The translations under genes and the position numbers were made by a program. This document shows, piece after piece, positions 57,492 to 64,000 of a DNA stretch of 64,000 bases (position 1 is its first letter; each line of letters starts with the position of its first letter). Origin of the DNA: Spirochaetota bacterium (lineage in GTDB: Bacteria; Spirochaetota; UBA4802; UBA5550); assembly GCA_017999915.1 (NCBI GenBank), contig JAGNKX010000004.1:248001-312000 (forward strand), read 5' to 3'. The notes under the pieces are model-generated. The model worked only from the letters and a program-made list of their open reading frames with translations, made no database searches and was not told where the DNA came from.

Positions 57492-57563
57492 TTCGGCATC
57501 TGCATTCATATCGGGCGTGAACAATGCGCCTGACGGAAATATCATTAACACGAGGAGTTGATC

Positions 57564-57893
57564 ATGGCAGGTTCATTAAAAGGCAAAATTATCGGAATAA
57601 CGATCGTGGTTCTACTTGTTTTAAGCGCATTTATCTTTTTCAGGTACTTTTTCACCTTCGAACAGAGGCAGCAGTTCATGAGGAAAGTTGACACGGTGAC
57701 CGGCCAGAACATGACTATCACTGTTTTCGGATATGATGGCAGAATAATTAAGCGCTGGGTCGGCATACAGAAGATCACATCCGGTTACACGAGGGGCGTC
57801 TCAGGAGAACGCAATTACACCTTCTTCTACACCCGCGAAGGGAAATACGTCCAGCTGCCCGATTCGGTCTGGTACATTGCCGAAGAGGAATGA
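57564..57893 (+). CDS. Small membrane-anchored protein of unknown function
   Basis: This protein has 109 residues from the ATG at 57564, which has GAGGAG upstream. Residues 5-27 (LKGKIIGITIVVLLVLSAFIFFR) form one span. A small beta domain follows (NMTITVFGYDGRIIKRWVGIQKITSGYTRG, NYTFFYTREGKYVQLPDSVWYI). The stop lies next to the recG GTG start. No family is known to me. Confidence 0.65.
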   Translation: MAGSLKGKIIGITIVVLLVLSAFIFFRYFFTFEQRQQFMRKVDTVTGQNMTITVFGYDGRIIKRWVGIQKITSGYTRGVSGERNYTFFYTREGKYVQLPDSVWYIAEEE

Positions 57894-57894
57894 C

Positions 57895-59994
57895 GTGCTT
57901 AATGACGCGATCACCGCGATACAGGGCATAGGCCCCAAGAAGGCGCAGGTACTCAGGGATGAAGCGGGCGTAGAAACCGTTGAAGATCTACTGTATTACA
58001 TTCCCCGGAAATACATTGACCGGTCATATTTCAAACTTATAAAAGACTGTTTTATCAATGACGTGGTCACCGTATCGGGAACGATACGTAACGTTTCCAT
58101 GTCCGGGATGCGGAAAAAATTCCTGGAAGTGGATATTGAAGACGGCACCGATACGCTTACCGGGGTTTTCTTCGGCGGAGTCGGTTATTTTGCAAAGATA
58201 TTCACGATCGGCGACAATGTGATCTTTTCCGGTAAAGTTAATTTTTACCGGAAAAAGCAGATGGTACATCCCGATTTCGACTTCATTGACGACGGTTCGG
58301 GAACGGGCATTCAGGCCATCAATACCGGGCGGATCATTCCCCTCTACAGGTCCACGGAAAAGCTCAAGACACTTGGGTTTGACTCCCGCGGATTCAGAAG
58401 GATCATAAAGGCCGCCCTGGACACGAACCTTCCCTTAGTCAAAGAGACGATCGACCCGGACATACTGGCCAGGCACAGCCTCATTGGCATCGCCGATGCC
58501 ATTGAGTCCATCCACTTTCCCGGTTCCTTCGAGGACGCCGAACGGGCCCGCAGGAGACTCGCCTTCAACGAAATATTCTTTCATCAATACTACCTGTCCC
58601 TTTCGCGAAGATACTTACGGGAAACAAGGAGGAAAAATATTTCCGCCGCTCCAGGCGACTTCTACCGGCGCTTTATATCATCGCTCCCTTTCCGGCTTAC
58701 CCCGGACCAGACATCCGCCATCGAAACGCTGCGGCACGATATTGCCTCCCCCCTTCCCATGAACCGCCTGCTCCAGGGCGATGTCGGTTCCGGAAAAACC
58801 GTGGTTGCCATGGCAGCCATGACATTGGTCATCGAACAAGGACGTCAGACGGTTCTCATGGCCCCGACGGAAATTCTCGCGAACCAGCACTATGCCAATT
58901 TCCAGAAATCTTTCGGTGACGCCGTTCCGATGGTCCTGCTGACCGGGAGCACCCCCAAGAGCGAGAAGACCGCCTTCTACGAATCGATAAGTTCCGGCTC
59001 GGTCAGCCTTGTGATCGGGACCCATGCCATTATCCAGGATAACGTCATTTTCAAGGATCTCGGCCTCATCATTATCGATGAACAGCACCGCTTCGGGGTC
59101 GAGCAGCGCGCGGCGCTCCGCGAAAAGGGAGATGCCGCCGATCTCCTGGTCATGACGGCAACCCCTATCCCACGCTCTCTTTCGCTGACCCTTTACGGCG
59201 ATCTCAGCATAACGTCAATAAGAACGATGCCGGCCGAACGGCTCCCGGTGCAGACGATGTCTTTTCCCGAATCGCGATTGCCGGGCGTGTATAAATCTAT
59301 TGAAAAATATATATCACAGGGCCGGCAGGTATATTATGTTCTGCCCCTCATTGAAGAATCGGACAAACTAGATTTAAAATCCGCCATACAGGTGTACGAA
59401 CATCTCAAGAACGATATTTTCCCTAAACGCCGGGTTGATCTGCTCCATGGACGGATGAAACAGCAGGAACGTGACGATATCATGGGCCGTTTTAAGGATA
59501 ACGAGATAGACATCCTGGTCTGCACAACGGTCATTGAGGTGGGGATCGACGTTCCCAACGCCACCGTCATCGTGATCGAGCACGCCGAGCGGTTCGGGCT
59601 GGCCCAGCTTCACCAGCTCCGGGGACGCGTCGGCCGCGGGGCCCATCAATCCTTCTGCGTCCTCATCAGTCCCGATACTATTTCCGGTGAAAGCAGAACG
59701 CGCATCGATACAATCGTAGCCACCAATGACGGCTTCACCATTTCAGAGGAAGACCTTAAACAGAGGGGCGCCGGCGAGCTCATCGGCCTTCGCCAGCACG
59801 GCCATGGAGGGACCTTTGAATTTGCCGACCTGGGACTTGATATCGACCTTATCTTGTATGCGCGGGAGGTTTCCGAAGGGCTTGTATCCGCCATTGAGGA
59901 CATAGCCTCCCTGTGGGATCAGTTCAAGGACAGGAAATACAGCCCCCTCCTTAAAGGCATACGCGATAAAAGGGTATTGTCTCTCTTATCGTGA
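57895..59994 (+). CDS. recG: ATP-dependent DNA helicase RecG
   Basis: This protein has 699 residues from the GTG at 57895, which has GAGG six bases upstream; a TTG at 57877 is in frame but lacks this spacing. The N-terminal wedge (IQGIGPKKAQVLRDEAGVETVEDLLYYIPRKYID) is typical. Helicase motifs: RLLQGDVGSGKTVVAMAAM, LMAPTEILANQHY, LGLIIIDEQHRFGVEQR, DLLVMTATPIPRSLSLTLYGD, TTVIEVGIDVPNATVIVIEHAERFGLAQLHQLRGRVGRG. The TRG-like end is present. It reverses stalled replication forks. Confidence 0.95.
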   Translation: MLNDAITAIQGIGPKKAQVLRDEAGVETVEDLLYYIPRKYIDRSYFKLIKDCFINDVVTVSGTIRNVSMSGMRKKFLEVDIEDGTDTLTGVFFGGVGYFAKIFTIGDNVIFSGKVNFYRKKQMVHPDFDFIDDGSGTGIQAINTGRIIPLYRSTEKLKTLGFDSRGFRRIIKAALDTNLPLVKETIDPDILARHSLIGIADAIESIHFPGSFEDAERARRRLAFNEIFFHQYYLSLSRRYLRETRRKNISAAPGDFYRRFISSLPFRLTPDQTSAIETLRHDIASPLPMNRLLQGDVGSGKTVVAMAAMTLVIEQGRQTVLMAPTEILANQHYANFQKSFGDAVPMVLLTGSTPKSEKTAFYESISSGSVSLVIGTHAIIQDNVIFKDLGLIIIDEQHRFGVEQRAALREKGDAADLLVMTATPIPRSLSLTLYGDLSITSIRTMPAERLPVQTMSFPESRLPGVYKSIEKYISQGRQVYYVLPLIEESDKLDLKSAIQVYEHLKNDIFPKRRVDLLHGRMKQQERDDIMGRFKDNEIDILVCTTVIEVGIDVPNATVIVIEHAERFGLAQLHQLRGRVGRGAHQSFCVLISPDTISGESRTRIDTIVATNDGFTISEEDLKQRGAGELIGLRQHGHGGTFEFADLGLDIDLILYAREVSEGLVSAIEDIASLWDQFKDRKYSPLLKGIRDKRVLSLLS

Positions 59995-60013
59995 CCGGGG
60001 CACATGTCATGGA

Positions 60014-61003
60014 TCACATGAATATCGCGCCGCCCAGAAACCTTTTATATATTTCAATATTCAGGCTTCCGAACCACTGGTTTCCCTTGATCTGCAACAG
60101 CTTCATCCTGCTTATCGATCGTTCGGCGCCCAGCTTGGAATTCAATTGTTCAAAACGATTGTTAAACGCGCGCAGGTCATTGTAATACCTGCGCGACGCC
60201 ACCTTTTTCATCTCTTCATATTTTTGTATGCTGTCAAAGGGAAGGTTAAGCGTGTTGATGTTCTCCTCGAACCACTTCAGGACCGTCGTCTTTATATATT
60301 CATCCGGGAAAAATCGCGCCGCCTTGTTTCCGGGGAGATACTTGTAGCAGTATCCGTATTTGTTCTGGATAAAATCATCCTTGATGAATTTGTACACCGT
60401 CAGGGGGCCGAGATGGTACATGAAAAGCTTTTCCGCGTCCTGCTCCAACTTGAACGTTGCGGTTATATTTTCCACCATGACCGAAATTTTCCTGCAGATG
60501 AAATCGGCATATGTATCGGTGACATGCCCGGTCGGTTTTCTCAGGAAAGCCACGATCTCCTGCTTGATTCTCTGTTTGAGCTCATCCTGCTCGGACGGAT
60601 CTTCGACGAAGAAAAAAGATTTCTGCAGGCTTTCCAGGTCATTCCTGAGGGCATCGGGATTTACCGGTATGATATAGGGCTCGCGCCGGTTCCAGTTTTT
60701 TGAGCCTGGCATTGAAAACATGCCGGCATCGTCGGATCCGGCTGCCCTGATCCTCTCATAGCGGTCCATTTCCGGCGAAGATGGCGCCTCAGCCTCACCG
60801 CCGGGACCGGCATCCGCAGGAGCATCTGCTGATTCCGCCGTTACGCTTTCCTGCGAATCCTCACTCTGTTCGATCGTCGCGCCCAGTTTGTCGATTAATT
60901 CCGATATCTCATCATTCCGTTTCGCATCGGCGCCCTGAGGCTTGAACAACTTGGCGTCGTCATCCTTATCGATATTCGACAGAATTTCATCGATTTCGTT
61001 CAT
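60014..61003 (-). CDS. Conserved hypothetical protein downstream of ftsH
   Basis: This protein has 329 residues. The first ~90 residues are acidic and low-complexity (Asp, Glu, Ala, Pro), probably disordered. From about 110 on the chain is a folded, helix-rich domain rich in aromatic residues (ALRNDLESLQKSFFFVEDPSEQDELKQRIKQ, YADFICRKISVMVENITATFKLEQDAEKLFMYHLGPL, YGYCYKYLPGNKAARFFPDEYIKTTVLKWFE). There is no signal or membrane span. It lies 14 bases after ftsH on the same strand. I do not recognise the family. Confidence 0.75.
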   Translation of the reverse strand: MNEIDEILSNIDKDDDAKLFKPQGADAKRNDEISELIDKLGATIEQSEDSQESVTAESADAPADAGPGGEAEAPSSPEMDRYERIRAAGSDDAGMFSMPGSKNWNRREPYIIPVNPDALRNDLESLQKSFFFVEDPSEQDELKQRIKQEIVAFLRKPTGHVTDTYADFICRKISVMVENITATFKLEQDAEKLFMYHLGPLTVYKFIKDDFIQNKYGYCYKYLPGNKAARFFPDEYIKTTVLKWFEENINTLNLPFDSIQKYEEMKKVASRRYYNDLRAFNNRFEQLNSKLGAERSISRMKLLQIKGNQWFGSLNIEIYKRFLGGAIFM

Positions 61004-61017
61004 GCCACCACCCGGAT

Positions 61018-62949
61018 TTAATTTTCGCCGCTATCCGCCGTTTCCGTGGTTTCTTTACCCGATGGCGCGGGTTTTATCTTCTCATCATGGTTCTGTACGG
61101 GGGGCAGTTTTTGCCCGGCCATGATGATATTGATTTCTTCACCGGTAAGGGTCTCCCGCTCGATAAGGCTCTGGGCAAGCTTGTCAAGCTTAGACATGTT
61201 CTTCTTCAACAGCCGCTGGGCGTTGCTCTTGCAGGAGCCTATTATGCCGTTGACTTCCTCATCGATGAGCTGGGCCGTCGTCTCGCTGTAGTCCCGGTGC
61301 TGCGTTATCTCCCTTCCAAGAAATATCTGCTCGTTCCTTTTCCCAAAGGTGATGGGACCGAGCTTCTCGCTCATGCCCCATTCGCAGACCATTTTCCGGG
61401 CAATGTCAGAGGCCCGCTCAAGGTCATTGCTTGACCCGGTCGTCACTTCCTTGAATTTCATCTCCTCGGCCAGGTGGCCGCCGAAGAGGATGGTTATCTG
61501 GTCCAGCCAGTGTTTCTTCGAGTAGAGTCGGCGGTCTTCCTTGGGAAGCTGCATCGTTATGCCGAGGGCCCTTCCCCGCGGGATGATGGTGACCTTGTGC
61601 ACCGGGTCTGATCCGGTCAGGACGCCCAGGATCGCGTGCCCCCCTTCATGGTAGGCGGTGATCTCTTTTTCCTTATCCGAAATCAGGATGGACCTTCGCT
61701 CAGGCCCCATCAGTACCTTATCCTTGGCGTCTTCCATGTCCTCCATGGTAACGCGCTTTCGGCCCCTTCGCGCGGCGAGCAGCGCCCCTTCGTTGATGAG
61801 GTTGGCGAGGTCCGCGCCGGTAAAGCCCGGAGTCCCCCGTGCTATTATTTTCAGATCGACCTCACGGGAAAGGGGTATTTTCTTTGAATGGACAGCCAGT
61901 ATCTTTTCCCTTCCCTTCACATCGGGGATGTCGACAACGACCTCACGGTCAAAGCGGCCCGGTCTCAGGAGCGCAGGGTCCAGCACATCGGGCCTGTTAG
62001 TGGCGGCAATGATGATCACTCCCTCGTTGGTCTCGAATCCGTCCATTTCCACCAGAAGCTGGTTCAGCGTCTGTTCACGCTCGTCGTGGCCTCCGCCGAG
62101 GCCCGCGCCGCGGAGACGGCCCACTGCGTCAATCTCGTCGATGAATATGATGCAGGGGGCGTTCTTCTTGCCCTGGTCGAAAAGATCCCGCACACGCGAC
62201 GCTCCGACCCCGACGAACATCTCTACGAAATCGGAGCCGCTGATGGAAAAAAAACGCACACCGGCCTCGCCGGCAATGGCGCGCGCCAGCAGTGTCTTTC
62301 CTGTCCCCGGAGGGCCCATGAGGAGTACGCCGGTCGGTATCTTGGCGCCGATATTAATGAACTTCTTCGGGTCCTTGAGGAACTCGACGATCTCCTTGAG
62401 CTCCTCCTTGGCCTCATCGACACCTGCCACATCGGCGAAGGTGACCTTGCGGTTCGTTTCAGGGTTCAGTTTGGCCCTGCTCTTGCCGAACGAAAGGGCC
62501 TTGTTACCCGTTGACTGTATCTGCCTGATCATGATGAACCAGATGAAGCCGAAAAAAAGGAGCCACGGCAGGAAATTCAATACTCCCTTCAGAAGAATAT
62601 TATCGTCATCCTCACGTCCCTCGACCTTGACCTCGTTTGCCATCAACGTCTTTATGAGCTCCGGGTCTTCATAGGGGATCACGGTCTCAAAATCCGGGTT
62701 CTCCCTTTTGACCAGCCCCTTGGTTTCCGGCTTTTTCGCCTCGTCAATCTTGTTGACCCTGTAGTAACCGATAATCTTCTTGTTGTTCTCTATGGCTACC
62801 CTGGCAATTTCCTTGTTCGCGACCTTCACCATGAAATCGCTGTAATTGAGGGTTTTCTTGTCCTTGTCTGTCTGGTTCAATTGAAATATCGCTATGAGAA
62901 TAAGCCCTATGAGAAGCAACAGGGCTATTTGTTTCGCGGTTTTATTCAT
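61018..62949 (-). CDS. ftsH: Membrane-bound ATP-dependent zinc metalloprotease FtsH
   Basis: This protein has 643 residues. Two membrane spans (about 7-23 and 124-142) flank a small periplasmic domain. The AAA+ part has GPPGTGKT (212-219), [15 protein letters not shown] (268-281) and RPGRFDREV (second region of homology). The zinc site is HEGGH (434-438), where most FtsH proteins have HEAGH. The third zinc ligand lies further on in a D-region ([16 protein letters not shown]). The tail is polar. It degrades membrane and short-lived cytosolic proteins. Next to tilS, as in many bacteria. Confidence 0.95.
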   Translation of the reverse strand: MNKTAKQIALLLLIGLILIAIFQLNQTDKDKKTLNYSDFMVKVANKEIARVAIENNKKIIGYYRVNKIDEAKKPETKGLVKRENPDFETVIPYEDPELIKTLMANEVKVEGREDDDNILLKGVLNFLPWLLFFGFIWFIMIRQIQSTGNKALSFGKSRAKLNPETNRKVTFADVAGVDEAKEELKEIVEFLKDPKKFINIGAKIPTGVLLMGPPGTGKTLLARAIAGEAGVRFFSISGSDFVEMFVGVGASRVRDLFDQGKKNAPCIIFIDEIDAVGRLRGAGLGGGHDEREQTLNQLLVEMDGFETNEGVIIIAATNRPDVLDPALLRPGRFDREVVVDIPDVKGREKILAVHSKKIPLSREVDLKIIARGTPGFTGADLANLINEGALLAARRGRKRVTMEDMEDAKDKVLMGPERRSILISDKEKEITAYHEGGHAILGVLTGSDPVHKVTIIPRGRALGITMQLPKEDRRLYSKKHWLDQITILFGGHLAEEMKFKEVTTGSSNDLERASDIARKMVCEWGMSEKLGPITFGKRNEQIFLGREITQHRDYSETTAQLIDEEVNGIIGSCKSNAQRLLKKNMSKLDKLAQSLIERETLTGEEINIIMAGQKLPPVQNHDEKIKPAPSGKETTETADSGEN

Positions 62950-62980
62950 GAAAATCTCCTGAGAATTTCTATCGTGCTGA

Positions 62981-64000
62981 CTATTGTTTCTTATAGACAG
63001 CTACTACTTTTTTTGAATTTTTGTCTACCAGAAAATCCGGGGCGACCCTGCCGGGGATGTCCAGAACCAGACCGGTCATGCAGGCGATCACGGTATCACC
63101 GGCAACCAGGAGTGGAATGCGATCCTTGGTTGCATGATCAAGCTTTCTTTCGATGAACAGTTCCTTTATCTTTTTAGTGCCCTTTTCAGTCTTGATAACG
63201 TCTCCGGCTCTCCTGTTTCTAATATATAGTGGTTCCGAACTATTTTCCAGTGTTACAAAAATATACTCGGTATTTTTGCGGAATTTCTCAAAAAAGACAT
63301 AATCCGCCCGTTCTATGACAATGGTTTCGCCTATTTCCGATAGATGAAGCATCCGTTCATTGCGATCATCAAGATCAACGCGGTATTCCCATAGAGGCTG
63401 AACCGACGCTCCTTCAGTGGCGGGACCCATGACGAGCCAGCTTCTGTCTTTTCTGTATGTCTTGTCAACCCGGATGAACCTGTCTTCATAGATGCTGATA
63501 TTGGCTTTTTCAATCATAAATTTTGAATATATCTCCTGCAGCATGTGCCTGTTCACGTGATGATTGAAGTTCTTCCTGATGATGGATGACACAACATGTG
63601 AAAAAACAGGGAAACTGCGCTTAACGGCATCAACATCAAGATATAACAGGCCGTTATTCCATTCTGCCAGATCGCCGAACTTGTCAGAAAGCAATTCGTC
63701 GATCATGGAGATTGTTTCACCTGCGACCCGGTTCAGGGAAAGAATTGAATCATCCGCCATGGGGAACTTTTCACGAATCCGGGGCGCCAGTTCATGGCGG
63801 ATAAAATTCCTGGCGAAAGCCCTATCGTCATTGGACTCATCTTCACGCCATGCAATTCCATGAGCCTTTAAATAGGCATATATATCGGCTGCCGGTACTG
63901 ACAGGAGCGGCCGTACGATTTTTCCCCTCCTGGGAAGTATCCCCTGGAGTCCGTGTATGCCGGTTCCGGTGAATATCCGCATCAGAACGGTTTCCACCTG
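62981..64000 (-). CDS. tilS: tRNA(Ile)-lysidine synthetase, C-terminal part (cut by window end)
   Basis: The frame runs off the window, so the PP-loop ATPase start is missing. The visible start ([31 protein letters not shown]) is the family segment after the PP-loop and DDQxET motif; [27 protein letters not shown] follows. The C-terminal domains (about 200-330) have [44 protein letters not shown]. The enzyme turns C34 of tRNA-Ile(CAU) into lysidine so that it reads AUA. It is next to ftsH, a common pair. Confidence 0.9.
   Translation of the reverse strand, partial: QVETVLMRIFTGTGIHGLQGILPRRGKIVRPLLSVPAADIYAYLKAHGIAWREDESNDDRAFARNFIRHELAPRIREKFPMADDSILSLNRVAGETISMIDELLSDKFGDLAEWNNGLLYLDVDAVKRSFPVFSHVVSSIIRKNFNHHVNRHMLQEIYSKFMIEKANISIYEDRFIRVDKTYRKDRSWLVMGPATEGASVQPLWEYRVDLDDRNERMLHLSEIGETIVIERADYVFFEKFRKNTEYIFVTLENSSEPLYIRNRRAGDVIKTEKGTKKIKELFIERKLDHATKDRIPLLVAGDTVIACMTGLVLDIPGRVAPDFLVDKNSKKVVAVYKKQ

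Noticed and set aside
1-64000. CRISPR arrays and insertion sequences
   Set aside because: No spaced direct-repeat array and no transposase with terminal repeats was seen.

Overview
The window is a bacterial chromosome segment carrying most of a contractile-tailed prophage (about 0.4 to 43.9 kb) next to ordinary housekeeping genes (44.0 to 64.0 kb). The host is Gram-negative in design: it has a TolC-type outer membrane protein, an HlyD/MacA adaptor and lipoboxes of a relaxed kind. The housekeeping set is ispF, a STAS protein, recJ, RNase HI, a C4 zinc-ribbon coiled-coil protein, Nif3, queA, SpoIID, a Xer recombinase, recG, ftsH and tilS. A spirochaete or a relative seems plausible, but that is an inference from gene content only.

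Prophage late region (plus strand, 1.1 to 27.8 kb). The head module is of lambda type: small and large terminase, a gpW-like joiner, portal, a ClpP-type protease with a nested scaffold, decoration protein, capsid gpE and head-tail connectors. The tail module is of Mu type: sheath, tube, a frameshifting chaperone pair, tape measure, and gpN, gpP, gp45, gp46, gp47 and gp48 homologues. Receptor-binding and accessory proteins follow, including a repeat-rich fibre, a lectin-fold (FGE-like) protein and a protein built of 20-residue repeats. An amidase/holin-type lysis cassette and a strong terminator close the region.

Prophage early region (minus strand, 43.0 to 28.6 kb). It reads away from a repressor/operator switch at 43.0 to 43.2 kb. 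It holds many very short, ATGA-coupled open reading frames, three ParB-family proteins, a ParA with an unusual P-loop, a primase-helicase, GIY-YIG and VRR nucleases, a helicase, a clamp-like protein, DUF736, a YqaJ-type exonuclease and RecT. Between the third parB and parA lie two cloverleaf tRNA genes whose anticodon arms are greatly extended by inserted sequence. Both keep the bases of an isoleucine GAU anticodon at the normal position. This is the most unusual feature of the window.

No integrase is visible. The right prophage end lies just after ispF, where a dif-like sequence and a 19-bp exact repeat of part of the primase gene are found. The left end cannot be fixed.

Host region (44.0 to 64.0 kb). 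Most genes are on the minus strand in tight runs. A TolC-MacA-ABC ATPase export operon has no permease gene beside it. A tRNA-Thr/tRNA-Tyr pair with a palindromic terminator separates these from plus-strand moeB/thiF-like, small membrane protein and recG genes. ftsH and a truncated tilS end the window.
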